64,000 bases of DNA from Mesorhizobium sangaii (GTDB taxonomy: Bacteria; Pseudomonadota; Alphaproteobacteria; Rhizobiales; Rhizobiaceae). Positions 8,216 through 17,425 of this stretch are shown here, piece by piece (the first letter of the stretch is position 1; each line of letters starts with the position of its first letter). Under the pieces are notes generated by a model. It saw nothing but the letters and a program-made list of their open reading frames with translations. It did not search any database and had not been told where the DNA came from. The position numbers and the translations under genes were made by a program. The stretch lies in assembly GCF_014207355.1 (NCBI RefSeq), contig NZ_JACHEF010000001.1, forward strand, positions 682,001 to 746,000, given 5' to 3'.

Positions 8216-9679
8216 TTACCGGCCTGGCCGGTCCAGCCGCTCCAGGAACCACTGCGTCAGCCGCACCCAGACCTCGTCCTTTTCGCCGGAATCCTCCCAG
8301 CCATGGTCGAGGTTCGGATTGTCGTTGACCTCGATGACGAAGACGCCATCCTTTGTTTCCTTGAGGTCGACGCCATAGAGCCCGTCACCGATGCAACGCG
8401 CCGCCTTCACCGCCGTCTCGACGACATGCGCCGGGGTTTCCTTCAGCGTGAAGGTCTTGATGCCGCCCTGGTCGGGCTTGCCGTTGGCCTTGTGGTTGAC
8501 GATCTGCCAGTGCTTCTTGGCCATCAGATAGTGGACGGCAAACAGTGGCTGGCCGCCGAGCACGCCGACACGCCAGTCATATTCGGTCGGAATGAATTTC
8601 TGCGCGATCAGAAGGTCGGAATCCTCAAGCCATTCCGTGGCCAGCGTCTTCAACTCCTCGAAGTCAGCGCATTTCTTGACGCCGCGCGAGAACGACGAAT
8701 CGGGGATCTTCAACACCAGCGGAAAGCCGAGCGTCTGCGCCGCCAGTTCGAGATCCGAGCTGCCGGCGATCATCACGGTCGGCGGCACCGGCACCTTGTT
8801 GTAGGCCATCAGCTCGTTGAGATAGACCTTGTTGGTGCAGCGGATCATCGAAAGTGGATCGTCGATCACCGGCATACCTTCCTGCTGGGCACGGCGGGCG
8901 AAACGATAGGTGTGATTGGAGATCGAGGTGGTCTCGCGGATGAACAGCGCGTCGTAGTTGGCGAGCTTGGCGAGGTCCCGCTTGGTGATCGGCTCGATTT
9001 CGACGCCCATCTTTTCGGCGATCTTGGCCCAGTAGCGCAGCGACGAGATCTCCGACGGCGGCAATTCCTCATGCGGATCGACCAGCGTGGCGAAGGTGTA
9101 GCGCGCCGGCGTGCGGCCCTTGGTGTCGCGCCACTCGCGGCTGGTGTAGGTCTCCAGGCACTGGATGAAGGTTGTTTCTTCGTCCTCGGTCATCCGCGCC
9201 AGCGGATGGAAGCCGATCTTGCGGATCGAGGCCCACTCGGCGCTGTCCTTGATGTGGACTTCGAGCGCCGGTGCGCGGAACCAGTCGAACAACAGCTTGG
9301 CGAAACGGTCCCAGATTTTCGAGGGGCCGATGCCGAAGAAAATGCAGACCTTGGTTGGAAAGGCGCCGCCGAGATCCTTGCGGCACTTGTTGAGTGCCAG
9401 TTCCAGTTCCGGCAACGCATGTTCGTAGAGCTTGCGCTCCGACAGGTCGATCATCGTCTCGACGGTCGGAATGACCTTGTGGCCACGTGAGCCCGCCAGC
9501 AGCGAGGCGTAATAGCCGCGGCTCTGGTAGCCGTAATTGTTCGACAGGTTGATGACCTTCGGCCGCTGGCCGCGAAACAGCGACGGATGCGCAAGATAGT
9601 CACGGTTGGTGATGATCTTGTGCGGTGTCGCCACCTGGTCGAGATCGCTCTGCCGGCCGGTAAGGATGACCCAGGTCAT
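8216..9679 (-). CDS. RLAN-domain RimK-like ATP-grasp ligase
   Basis: A 487-residue cytoplasmic amidoligase. The N-terminal part (about 1-150) matches the RLAN domain (RimK-like ATP-grasp N-terminal), and the C-terminal part (about 280-480) is a RimK-type ATP-grasp with a glycine-rich SSFSRGVKK loop and the metal-binding EVNDNPNLDHG near residue 450. ATP-grasp enzymes of this type join an amino acid or amine to a carboxylate through an acyl-phosphate. Known family context: RLAN proteins are almost always next to a GNAT/papain-like peptidase fusion and are predicted to modify a peptide or protein. That partner is exactly upstream here, overlapping by four bases (ATGA). The substrate is unknown. 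Confidence 0.93.
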   Translation of the reverse strand: MTWVILTGRQSDLDQVATPHKIITNRDYLAHPSLFRGQRPKVINLSNNYGYQSRGYYASLLAGSRGHKVIPTVETMIDLSERKLYEHALPELELALNKCRKDLGGAFPTKVCIFFGIGPSKIWDRFAKLLFDWFRAPALEVHIKDSAEWASIRKIGFHPLARMTEDEETTFIQCLETYTSREWRDTKGRTPARYTFATLVDPHEELPPSEISSLRYWAKIAEKMGVEIEPITKRDLAKLANYDALFIRETTSISNHTYRFARRAQQEGMPVIDDPLSMIRCTNKVYLNELMAYNKVPVPPTVMIAGSSDLELAAQTLGFPLVLKIPDSSFSRGVKKCADFEELKTLATEWLEDSDLLIAQKFIPTEYDWRVGVLGGQPLFAVHYLMAKKHWQIVNHKANGKPDQGGIKTFTLKETPAHVVETAVKAARCIGDGLYGVDLKETKDGVFVIEVNDNPNLDHGWEDSGEKDEVWVRLTQWFLERLDRPGR

Positions 9680-10782
9680 TGTCTGTCGCGCTTTCCCAGA
9701 GTGATGGCGGCACGCAGTCCGTCGCGGCCGAACTGCGCCATGTTCATGAAGATGCCGTAGGGCACAGGAATGTTGGCGGCATCAAGTATGGTCTCCTGTC
9801 TTTCGTCCTCGACCCAGGGATCGTGGATCAGGATATGGTCGCCGTCATCGCCGATCGCCAGCACCCAGTGCGGCACCTTCTTGCCGAACATAAGGAAACC
9901 GCTGATCAGCACCAGCACCAGTTTTCCCTCCGCGATCGCGGCGCGAATGTCGTCGATGGTGAATGGACGGTAATTCACCGGGATGCCGTAGAGTTCCGCG
10001 CGGCGGCGAAAGTCGACCTGGGCCAGTTCCATCACCCGGCGCTTGTCCTCGCTGCGCACCGACTGCAGAAACAGCGCGCCGTAGAACGAAACATAGATCT
10101 CCGCCGCAAGCCCGCTTTCGTAGCCCGAGACAGCCAGGCCGAACGGTTCGCAGCCACCGGGTCCCGACATCATGAAGACCGTCGTCGCCTCGCGCCACAG
10201 TCGGATTTCCATGACCGGATCCGGCACGAAGCCGCGATCGAAATTGGCCATCGCCATCATCAGGCAGCATGGGCCGCAGGTGAATTCACAGGTCTGCTGG
10301 TAGAACGGCACCTTGGTGGCGATCGGAATGTCGCCGCGCAAGGTCTTTTCATAGCGAAGCGCTGTCTCGCCGTCCTCGTAGTAGCCGGATTCGCGGCCGA
10401 TCTTGCGATAGCCGGCGTGCTCATAGATGCGGATGGCCCGGCTGTTGTCTTCGCGCACCTCGAGACGCAGCATCATGCGGCCGTGCTCGAAGGCGGCGTC
10501 TTCCGCTGATCCGAGCAGCATGCGGCCAACACCCAGCCCACCGAAGAAGGGACCAGTGGCGATCGAGTAGAGGCGTGCCACGCCGCTACCCTTGCGAAAC
10601 AGCACGATTGCATAGCCGGCCACGCGGCCATCGACTTCAGCGACCAGCGTCTCGGCGGTTTCGCGCTCGATGAACAGGCGGAAGGAGCGGCGGGAAATGC
10701 GGTCGCTTTGGAAAACAGCTTTCTCGATGGCGGCGAGATCATCGACGTCAGACGCGCGGGCCGTGCGGATCTCGGCAGGCAT
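9676..10782 (-). CDS. GNAT acetyltransferase / C39-like peptidase fusion
   Basis: A 368-residue two-domain protein. Residues 1-148 are a RimI-like GNAT domain (acetyl-CoA loop near GGLGVGRMLL, and the C-terminal IYEHAGYRKIG). Residues 155-355 are a C39-like papain-fold domain with a plausible intact catalytic set: Gln163, Cys169 in TCGPCC, His305 in VPHWVLAIG and Asp321 in HDPW. A Cys-rich patch (C165, C169, C172, C173) is unusual. It is translationally coupled to the downstream ATP-grasp ligase, so one transcript would supply acyl transfer, peptide cleavage and amide ligation. It may process or recycle the tag added by the ligase; this is inference. Confidence 0.92.
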   Translation of the reverse strand: MPAEIRTARASDVDDLAAIEKAVFQSDRISRRSFRLFIERETAETLVAEVDGRVAGYAIVLFRKGSGVARLYSIATGPFFGGLGVGRMLLGSAEDAAFEHGRMMLRLEVREDNSRAIRIYEHAGYRKIGRESGYYEDGETALRYEKTLRGDIPIATKVPFYQQTCEFTCGPCCLMMAMANFDRGFVPDPVMEIRLWREATTVFMMSGPGGCEPFGLAVSGYESGLAAEIYVSFYGALFLQSVRSEDKRRVMELAQVDFRRRAELYGIPVNYRPFTIDDIRAAIAEGKLVLVLISGFLMFGKKVPHWVLAIGDDGDHILIHDPWVEDERQETILDAANIPVPYGIFMNMAQFGRDGLRAAITLGKRDRQ

Positions 10783-10988
10783 GCGGCTTGAGAAAACCTC
10801 GATTGGTGGTGGGAAATGTCCTACTCGAAAACGCTCAAGACATCAGCGGAAATACGGATGGCCATAAAGCGCTATCGCTCCTCGAATAGGGCCGAATTGT
10901 GACAGATTCGGCAGCAGCCTGGCGATGCAAAACGCTTTGAACAGGATCACTATTCATGGATTGGCGTCGCCATCAAAGCGGCGCCTTT

Positions 10989-11780
10989 TCAACTGGCCAA
11001 GCCAGCCATAAGCTGGCCATAGGCGCTCTTTGCCACGACGGCCAATTGCTCGCGCGGCAGCGAACCAACGACGGCACAGCCATAGCCCTTGTCCAGCCAG
11101 TAGACGGCTTGGGGACCGTCTTGCGCCGATGCATAGGTGCCCTTGGCATTCTGCGACGATTGCGCCGTGACGAACAGAGATATGCGCTCGCCCTTGTCGT
11201 CCTCGTAGAGCAGCATCGCGGCCTTGCTTTCTCCGGCCGGCAGCAACCGGCCACCGACCAGTTGGAAGCCGTTGGCGGTCAGGTCCGGCGCCACCAGCTT
11301 CAGCCCGACCCGGTTGGACAGCCAGGTCTGCAGATGATCCTTGTCGCTTGCCGGCACCTCGACCGCATGCCGCTTTTCGGCGGCGAAGACGACGTGGGCC
11401 GCGATCGCCTGTTCGGCCAGTTGATCCTCGGCCGGATTCTCCTGTCCGACGCGGTCGATGCCGGCAAGGTAGCCGCCAAGCCCGCCGGCGACCACAAGCA
11501 CGGCCGCCGCGGCGGCAAGCCACCAGCGCGAGCGTGACACCGCAGCCTTGACCGGCGTCTCGCCGAACACGACCTTGCGCAACCGCACGGGGACGGCTTC
11601 GTCCAGCACGCCGGCGAAGGCGGCGCGCAATGCCGTCCGATCGGCGGTGAAACGGGCGCTCCTGGCCTTCATCTCGGGATTGGCGTCGAGCCAGGCATCA
11701 TAGGCGGCGCGCTCGTCAGCTGGCAGCTCGCCATCGATCGCCATGTGGATGTCACGTTCGGAGAAGTCGCGGCGGATCAT
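10989..11780 (-). CDS. membrane anti-sigma factor
   Basis: A 263-residue protein encoded immediately after an ECF sigma gene and overlapping it by four bases (ATGA), the classical position of its anti-sigma factor. The N-terminal cytoplasmic part (1-80) would hold the sigma, a single membrane span covers about residues 86-107, and the rest is periplasmic. The zinc-binding HxxxCxxC motif of the common ZAS domain is absent; the matching region reads DIHMAIDGELPADE, as in FecR/RskA-like members without zinc. Release of the sigma is presumably triggered by a periplasmic or envelope signal. Confidence 0.88.
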   Translation of the reverse strand: MIRRDFSERDIHMAIDGELPADERAAYDAWLDANPEMKARSARFTADRTALRAAFAGVLDEAVPVRLRKVVFGETPVKAAVSRSRWWLAAAAAVLVVAGGLGGYLAGIDRVGQENPAEDQLAEQAIAAHVVFAAEKRHAVEVPASDKDHLQTWLSNRVGLKLVAPDLTANGFQLVGGRLLPAGESKAAMLLYEDDKGERISLFVTAQSSQNAKGTYASAQDGPQAVYWLDKGYGCAVVGSLPREQLAVVAKSAYGQLMAGLAS

Positions 11781-12295
11781 TTCTCGACGATCCTTATTGC
11801 GCGACGGCGCGCCGTGTCGTCCAGCAGCCCGCGCAATTCCTCACGCCCGCGCGCGATGCGCGACATCAGCGTGCCTGCAGGGACGCCCAGAATGTTGGCG
11901 GCTTCGGCATAGGAAAACCCTTCGATGGCGACCATGACAAGAGCTGCACGGCGGTCGGGGCTGATCGCCTGCAATGCGTCGATGATCTCGCGCGAAGCGA
12001 TGCTCTCCATTTGCTCGGCCGGCTGGGCCACCGCCTCGCCGGCTTCCAGCGGAAGCATCGTCGCCTCGCCGCGACGGTTCACCTTGCGCATCTGGTCGAT
12101 GAACAAATGATGCATGATCGTAAACAGCCACCTCCTGGGGCTTTCTCCCGTCTGCCAGTTGTCGAGCCGGACAAGCGCCCGCTCGAGGCAATCCTGAACG
12201 AGATCGTCGGCAGCATCGCGGTCGCGCAAAAGCGAGCGTGCGTAGCGGCGCAGTCGCGGTATTTCGCCAAGGATTGCTGCCTTCTTTTCGTGCAT
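11777..12295 (-). CDS. ECF RNA polymerase sigma factor
   Basis: A 172-residue extracytoplasmic-function sigma factor. Region 2 (RYARSLLRDRDAADDLVQDC, then WLFTIMHHLFIDQMRK) and region 4 (ALVMVAIEGFSYAEAANILG with the GTLMSRIARGREEL recognition helix) are both clear. The frame is open upstream to 12394, but the ATG at 12295 places the start directly before region 2. It is followed by its anti-sigma factor in the same transcript. I could not recognise a convincing autoregulated promoter in the 160 bases upstream. Confidence 0.92.
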   Translation of the reverse strand: MHEKKAAILGEIPRLRRYARSLLRDRDAADDLVQDCLERALVRLDNWQTGESPRRWLFTIMHHLFIDQMRKVNRRGEATMLPLEAGEAVAQPAEQMESIASREIIDALQAISPDRRAALVMVAIEGFSYAEAANILGVPAGTLMSRIARGREELRGLLDDTARRRAIRIVEK

Positions 12296-12457
12296 GACCG
12301 CTGGTTCTGGGTCGCCCTTGTTGATCCGATATTGAACGCGCCTTCTCGGCGCGGCGCAAGCGGCCAGCGCGAAGCGGTCCGCCGCCCCGGTCACCCAAGC
12401 AATGAGATAACGAGATGACCGGCCGTTTTATTCCCACCGATCAGGGGAGAAGCCGAA

Positions 12458-12874
12458 TTATCCTAAATCCGTTAGCAAGAAATCGTTACCCTTGTAGAGC
12501 AGCGGAACATTGAGGGTCTTCGCACAAGCATAAGCGAAACAGTCACCGAAATTCAGATCGGCTTGATGCCCAATGGCCTTGCCATAGCTAGCGCTGGCAT
12601 TGATGGCGTGGAAACCGATCTCTTCACCGATCACCACATTTTCTCCGCCAATTTCCAAAGTGAATTGATCGACCAGATCACGAGCCTTGAGGAGGGCCTC
12701 AGCCGTCGGTTTGCGGGAGCCGGAGGCTGCGCGCGCCAGCGCCTGTGTCGCTTCAAAACGCACCAATGGAGAAACGTAGAACGGGCCGGAAAAACCGGAA
12801 AGCCGCTTGATCAATTCCTCCCAACCCGGTTCCCGGTTGAGAATGGCGACGATCACCGACGCATCGACAAACAT
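12458..12874 (-). CDS. vapC: VapC-type PIN-domain toxin
   Basis: A 138-residue PIN-domain ribonuclease of a type II toxin-antitoxin pair. It begins MFVDASVIVAIL, with the first catalytic Asp, and has a mid-protein acidic FEATQALAR segment and a C-terminal NFGDCFAYACAKTLNVPLLYKGNDF with further acidic residues. VapC toxins cut tRNA or rRNA. Its start overlaps the antitoxin stop by one base (TGATG), so it is translated only in step with VapB. An in-frame ATG 12 bases upstream exists but lies inside the antitoxin gene. Confidence 0.93.
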   Translation of the reverse strand: MFVDASVIVAILNREPGWEELIKRLSGFSGPFYVSPLVRFEATQALARAASGSRKPTAEALLKARDLVDQFTLEIGGENVVIGEEIGFHAINASASYGKAIGHQADLNFGDCFAYACAKTLNVPLLYKGNDFLLTDLG

Positions 12875-13116
12875 CAGTCTTCCCACATCTCGTCGGTGAA
12901 CTTCTTCATGTCGAAGTCGGGATTTGGCAGCCCTATCTTGGTCGCCTCCGCCTGCAGCCTCGCGAGCCGGTCGAGCAGCGGCACCTTGGCGCGATTGCGC
13001 TCGAGTTCGTGCACAAGTGCGGTCCTAACCGCCTCCGTCTTGCTCGGAGCGTTCGTCTCGCGCTGCAATTTGGCGGCCAGCGCATCCACTTCGTCGTCAC
13101 GGATATAGAGCGGCAT
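12874..13116 (-). CDS. vapB: VapB-type antitoxin
   Basis: An 80-residue antitoxin of the PSK_trans_fac/Rv0623 type. The N-terminal MPLYIRDDEVDALAAKLQRETNAPSKTEAVRTAL is a ribbon-helix-helix DNA-binding region, and the acidic C-terminus ending FTDEMWED would wrap the toxin. The start at 13116 follows a good GGAGAT ribosome binding site; the frame is open upstream to 13158. Nested inverted repeats directly upstream are likely its autoregulatory operator. Confidence 0.92.
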   Translation of the reverse strand: MPLYIRDDEVDALAAKLQRETNAPSKTEAVRTALVHELERNRAKVPLLDRLARLQAEATKIGLPNPDFDMKKFTDEMWED

Positions 13117-13118
13117 CT

Positions 13119-13160
13119 GAATATCTCCTAATCGATATGCAGATATTCCATCTTGCATAT
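13119..13160. promoter_or_regulatory. nested inverted repeats, probable vapBC operator
   Basis: Two inverted repeats interleave just upstream of vapB: GAATATC (13119-13125) with GATATTC (13142-13148), and ATATGCA (13135-13141) with TGCATAT (13154-13160). VapB proteins normally repress their own promoter at such sites. The ribosome binding site GGAGAT overlaps the first arm. Confidence 0.6.
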
Positions 13161-13178
13161 TCTATCAAGGATGCATCT

Positions 13179-15929
13179 TCATGTTCCTTTTGCCGCCCGC
13201 GTCAAGAGCCGCTGGTAGAACAGGCCGATGCCGATGAGCACGGCGCCAAGGCCGATGAAGGACAACGCCCGCAACACGCCTTCCAGCTCCGACATGTCAA
13301 AGACAAAGACCTTTAGCACGGCTACCGAGATCAGGACGGCCGAGGCAATGCGCAGCACCTGCGATTTCAGCCAGACGCCGGCGGTGAGCAGGACCACACC
13401 GATGACCAGCCAGAGTGCCGAGTAGGTGTAGGTTTCCAGCTGGCCGAGACCGCTCCACAGGCCAATGAACTCGCCCTTGAACAGACGCCTCACCGACAGG
13501 GTGGCATAGGCGAAGGCAAGCACGGCCGCCACCAGCGCCAGCATCTGCGCATACCATTTCGGTCGCTTGTCCCTGGCATAGAGCGCCAGTCCGCCGGCAG
13601 CGATTGCCGGCAGGAGATAGGCGAGGAACAACAGGTTGAAGACCGGGATCTGGCCTGTCGATTCGTCGGTGAACAGCGGATTCAGCACCACGAAATGCCG
13701 GACAACGATGAAAGCCACCGAAACCACGCCCGCCGCCATCGAGCCATAGCGCAGCACCGAGCTTGGCGAGCGCATGTCGATGGCGACCAGGATGGCGCCG
13801 GCGCCGATGGCGATCAGCGTGTAGATCGCCTGCTCGGCGAGCGTCATCGCACCCGTGTCGATGACACCGCCATGCATGGCATGGCGGACCAGCATGGCGA
13901 GCGCGAGCAGCGCAAACAGTGCCGCCGCCGCTTCCATGGCGAGGCGTGGACGGCCGCTGGTGGTGCGGGCAAGCTGCCAGGCGGCGAAACCGAAGGCGAG
14001 CGCCGGCACGCCGTAGCCCGGCAGCAGCCAGTTGAACACAGGTGTCGTCGACAGGAACTCCGCGCCGACAATGGTCGGATCGAAGGCGACGCGGCCGAGC
14101 ACGGCAATCACCGCGCCAACCGAAATCCAGCCGAGCACCGGATAGGAGCGCCAGCGCGTCGCCAGCGCCGGCACGATCGCCGCCGCGCCGAGCAGGATGG
14201 TGGTCCAGCCGGAATTGAACGCCATATGCAGCATCAGGAGGCCGGCGACGGCCGCACCACCCAGGGCAAACGACACCGCCACGCCGCCCTTGAGAGGCGG
14301 CTCTTCGCTGCGTGCGATCCACTCGCTGCCGGCCGCGAAAGCCGTGACCAGCAGTGCCGCGACGGCGGCGTAGACAAGGTCGCGGTCGAGATTGCCGAAG
14401 GTGGACCAGAGCGCCAGCAGGATGATCAGCGGGACGATGACGCCCCACGCCGCCCATGAGGCCGCGCGGATCTGTGTCGCGGCGGCAAACCTGCGGGCGG
14501 CCCAGAAGCCGGCGCCGATGAAGACCAGGCCAAGCGCGATGCCGATGCGCAATGTCAGCGCGTTTGACGTGGCCACGGGCAGGCCATCGACGCCCAGAGC
14601 ACCGGCCGAAAAGTCGGAGGCGATCGAGGTCGGCGGGATGATGCCGAGATAGATCATCACCGTCACTAGTCCTGCGGCATAGAGGAGCGGCAGCGCCAGT
14701 GGGCGATAAAGCGCGACGGCCACCATGGCGGCGATCAGCACGGCGCCCGGCAAGGCATCGCCGGCGGCGGCGAAGACCGGGTCGACTGACAGGCCGAGCG
14801 CCGAGAATGCGACGAACAGGCCAGGTACGATGGACGGCCAGTCGAAAGGCTTGGCTGGTCCGGCCTCGTCAGCACGGCGGCCGAGCCAGACAAACGCAAG
14901 TACGGCCAGCGTGACGGCGTCGATGAACAGGATGGTGGAGAGGTTCGCGCCCGGTGCATCGGTCATGTAGAGGATGGTCCAGGCACCGGTGCCGAAAAAG
15001 GCCGCCGCCATCAGCAACGTCCAGTCGCGCATGCGGGCGATGACGCCGGTGGCGGCAAGCACGATTGCGAGATAGCCGAACAGGGCCCACGGATTGGGTG
15101 CCTGCGAGGCGACCAGCATGGGCGTCACCATGGCGCCGACGAGGCCAATGCCGGCCAGCGCCTGGCCATGGACCAGGGCTGCGGCGATGGTCGCCACGCC
15201 GATGGCGCCGAGCAGCGTGAAGGCGAGCGCCGGGCCGATGAAGCCGTAAATGCCATGTGCGGCATAGACGGTGCCGAACAGGATGAAGGCACCGGCCGCC
15301 GTCAGGATCGCTGGAATATAGGCGCCGGCAGCGCCTTGCACCGGCACCTTGAAGCCGGTGCGGCGGATGAATTCGCCGCCGGCGACCAGCGCCAGGCCGA
15401 GAACCGCGGCCATGGTCAGCCGCACGCCGGGACCGAAAATGCCAGCCTCGATGGTGTAGCGGATCAGGAACAGGCCACCCAGCGCCAGGGCGATGCCGCC
15501 AACCCAGACCGCCCAGCGGGTGCCGAGTGCCGTTTCGACATCTGACTGGCGGGCGGCTTTCGCTGCCACGGCCGGCGCCGCAGGTTCCGCTGCCGTCGGC
15601 GCCGCGTCACTTGGAGCCCATGGCCCGGGAACGGCCTCGCCGGTCGGGATTTCTGCCTCCGTCACCGGAGCCTGCACGGCGACCGCTTCGCTCACCGCCG
15701 GTAAGACGATATCGGCCGCTGCCGCAACGGCCGGAGCCACATCGGCGGGCGGCGCGCTGTCGGCCGCTGCCTGCTCGGACGGCTTGGCCGCATGCGGCAC
15801 GGCGCCCGAAAGGACAAAGCTGCGCAGCGCGCCAAGCTCGCGCTCGATCAGGCCGATGCGGCTCTGCTGGCGCGAAATGATCACGAACAAGGCAATGATG
15901 GCGACAAGGCCGATCAGGCTTTCAAACAT
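13179..15929 (-). CDS. DUF2339 polytopic membrane protein
   Basis: A 916-residue protein of the DUF2339 family. It opens with a single membrane helix and a short coiled segment (QQSRIGLIERELGALR), then an Ala/Pro-rich linker (about residues 45-130), then more than 20 hydrophobic membrane spans beginning at ALGTRWAVWVGGIALALGG. No catalytic motif is visible and the function is not established. The length is typical of the family. It is transcribed alone, 82 bases after the thioesterase gene. Confidence 0.9.
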   Translation of the reverse strand: MFESLIGLVAIIALFVIISRQQSRIGLIERELGALRSFVLSGAVPHAAKPSEQAAADSAPPADVAPAVAAAADIVLPAVSEAVAVQAPVTEAEIPTGEAVPGPWAPSDAAPTAAEPAAPAVAAKAARQSDVETALGTRWAVWVGGIALALGGLFLIRYTIEAGIFGPGVRLTMAAVLGLALVAGGEFIRRTGFKVPVQGAAGAYIPAILTAAGAFILFGTVYAAHGIYGFIGPALAFTLLGAIGVATIAAALVHGQALAGIGLVGAMVTPMLVASQAPNPWALFGYLAIVLAATGVIARMRDWTLLMAAAFFGTGAWTILYMTDAPGANLSTILFIDAVTLAVLAFVWLGRRADEAGPAKPFDWPSIVPGLFVAFSALGLSVDPVFAAAGDALPGAVLIAAMVAVALYRPLALPLLYAAGLVTVMIYLGIIPPTSIASDFSAGALGVDGLPVATSNALTLRIGIALGLVFIGAGFWAARRFAAATQIRAASWAAWGVIVPLIILLALWSTFGNLDRDLVYAAVAALLVTAFAAGSEWIARSEEPPLKGGVAVSFALGGAAVAGLLMLHMAFNSGWTTILLGAAAIVPALATRWRSYPVLGWISVGAVIAVLGRVAFDPTIVGAEFLSTTPVFNWLLPGYGVPALAFGFAAWQLARTTSGRPRLAMEAAAALFALLALAMLVRHAMHGGVIDTGAMTLAEQAIYTLIAIGAGAILVAIDMRSPSSVLRYGSMAAGVVSVAFIVVRHFVVLNPLFTDESTGQIPVFNLLFLAYLLPAIAAGGLALYARDKRPKWYAQMLALVAAVLAFAYATLSVRRLFKGEFIGLWSGLGQLETYTYSALWLVIGVVLLTAGVWLKSQVLRIASAVLISVAVLKVFVFDMSELEGVLRALSFIGLGAVLIGIGLFYQRLLTRAAKGT

Positions 15930-16011
15930 GGCGGTTCCCCCAAACCAGGCCAGTTTTCACTGACGTTCAGTCTCACTGACATTCAAATGCGGCGGCCAAA
16001 CGGCCTGAAAG

Positions 16012-16530
16012 TCAACGCGCCGCCAGATTGGCCGCAGGAAAGATCGAGCATGTTTCGGTGCCAAAAGCCAGCAGCTTGCCGCTGGCGTCCTTCAGCGTCG
16101 CTTCCGACACCGCGAGCGTACGACCCTTGTGGATAACCTTGCCCTCGCAGACCACCTCGCCGGTCTTCGGTGTGATGGGTCGCGTCAAATTCACCTTGAA
16201 CTCCGCGGTCGTGGAGGCCTCACCCTTTTCGAGCAGCGTCTGCACGGCACAACCCAATGCCGAATCGAGCAGCGTCGCGGCCCAGCCGCCATGCACGCTG
16301 CCGAGCGGGTTGAGGTGGCGCTCGTTGGGCACGCCACGGAACACCGCACGGCCTTCCGACACTTCGGTCAGCGCGAAGTTGAGCTGGAAGGAGATCGGCG
16401 GCGCCGGATACTTGCCGTCGATGATACGCTGCAGCAGGTCCAGGCCGGTGTATTCCAGGATGTCGGCATGCGGAATCGTGCCGAGGCCGAGCAGTGAGAC
16501 CCAGCCCGGATACAATTCGACCTCGCTCAT
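16012..16530 (-). CDS. PaaI-family hotdog thioesterase
   Basis: A 172-residue single hotdog-fold protein. The PaaI-type signature is the [22 protein letters not shown] segment (around residues 70-92) with the catalytic region at the HGG turn, followed by the [13 protein letters not shown] strand. These enzymes hydrolyse acyl-CoA thioesters, often aryl-CoA; the substrate here is unknown. Its start overlaps the recO stop by four bases (ATGA), so it is co-translated with the repair gene, a pairing with no obvious functional logic. Confidence 0.9.
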   Translation of the reverse strand: MSEVELYPGWVSLLGLGTIPHADILEYTGLDLLQRIIDGKYPAPPISFQLNFALTEVSEGRAVFRGVPNERHLNPLGSVHGGWAATLLDSALGCAVQTLLEKGEASTTAEFKVNLTRPITPKTGEVVCEGKVIHKGRTLAVSEATLKDASGKLLAFGTETCSIFPAANLAAR

Positions 16531-17288
16531 GCTGCGTTCTCTCCGGCAATGGTCTTGCTGCGCGCGTGGTGTTTGCGCAGTGCGGCAAGGAAGCCGGCGC
16601 GGGCGTCGGGCGGCTCGATGCCGCGGGGCTCATAGACGTGGCGGGTGAAGAAGAAGCCGGTCAGCCGGAAAGCGTCGTCGACCGCTGCCGGATCGCCGCG
16701 CTGGCCTGAGCCGCGCTGCAGGAAGGCCGGCAACGCCAGCATCTTGTCGCGCCAGGGCAAGCCTGCTTCACGAGACACGGCGCGTCCGGATTTCGGCGAA
16801 ACATAGGCCAGGTCCTGCCGCGTGCCGGTGGCGGCGCATTGGCTGAGGTCGAGGCCAAAGCCGAGTTCGTCCAGCACCAGAAGCTCGAAGCGCGCCACCA
16901 GTTCGCCGGCAGCGTCGGCATCGTCGAGATGGACGATCATCACGGCAAGCGTTTCGTAGAGACCTTCATGAGCGTCGCGCTCGGGCAACAGGCGCAGATG
17001 CGCGGCCATGGTCTGCAACCCGTAGACGGCCACGGCGCTGTCCATCAGCCGGGCGGCGTTCATCTCGATCGCCTCGGCCTGGAACGTGCCGAGATGCTCG
17101 TCAAGCCGCGCCCGCCACAACAGGTCGACGCGATTGCCGGGCTGGAGGACGGGCTGCTGCTTGCGCGAACGGCCGCCACGCACGAGACCGAGATGACGAC
17201 CATGCGCACGTGTCATCACCTCGAGAATGGCGCTGGTTTCGCCATGCTTGCGGGTGCCGAGAATGATTCCCTCGTCGCGCCATTCCAT
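16527..17288 (-). CDS. recO: DNA repair protein RecO
   Basis: A 253-residue RecO, which helps load RecA onto SSB-coated single strands in the RecFOR pathway. The N-terminal OB fold begins [26 protein letters not shown], and the C-terminal part contains [22 protein letters not shown], where related proteins bind zinc. Length and start are as expected. In many bacteria recO follows era; here a porin, a CPBP gene and about 3 kb separate them. Confidence 0.95.
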   Translation of the reverse strand: MEWRDEGIILGTRKHGETSAILEVMTRAHGRHLGLVRGGRSRKQQPVLQPGNRVDLLWRARLDEHLGTFQAEAIEMNAARLMDSAVAVYGLQTMAAHLRLLPERDAHEGLYETLAVMIVHLDDADAAGELVARFELLVLDELGFGLDLSQCAATGTRQDLAYVSPKSGRAVSREAGLPWRDKMLALPAFLQRGSGQRGDPAAVDDAFRLTGFFFTRHVYEPRGIEPPDARAGFLAALRKHHARSKTIAGENAA

Positions 17289-17370
17289 TTCCAGAGCTTT
17301 TCACCGGTTGGATGGCGAAATCAAGGTATGGCGTTTGGCTCAACCGACAGATCGTTACAGCACAGTGCAC

Positions 17371-17403
17371 AAAAAAACGCCCGCAGCGATAACGCTGCGG
17401 GCG
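17371..17403 (-). terminator. rho-independent terminator of porin 1
   Basis: A perfect 11-bp stem (CGCCCGCAGCG with its complement) closes a four-base loop and is followed on the minus strand by seven T. It ends the transcript of the porin gene at 17426-18592. Confidence 0.95.
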
Positions 17404-17425
17404 GCTGGTGAGATCAATCGATCCG

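Noticed and set aside
11841..12437. Alternative frame on the minus strand over the sigma factor gene
   Set aside because: The sigma frame has clear region 2 and region 4; the other frame has none.
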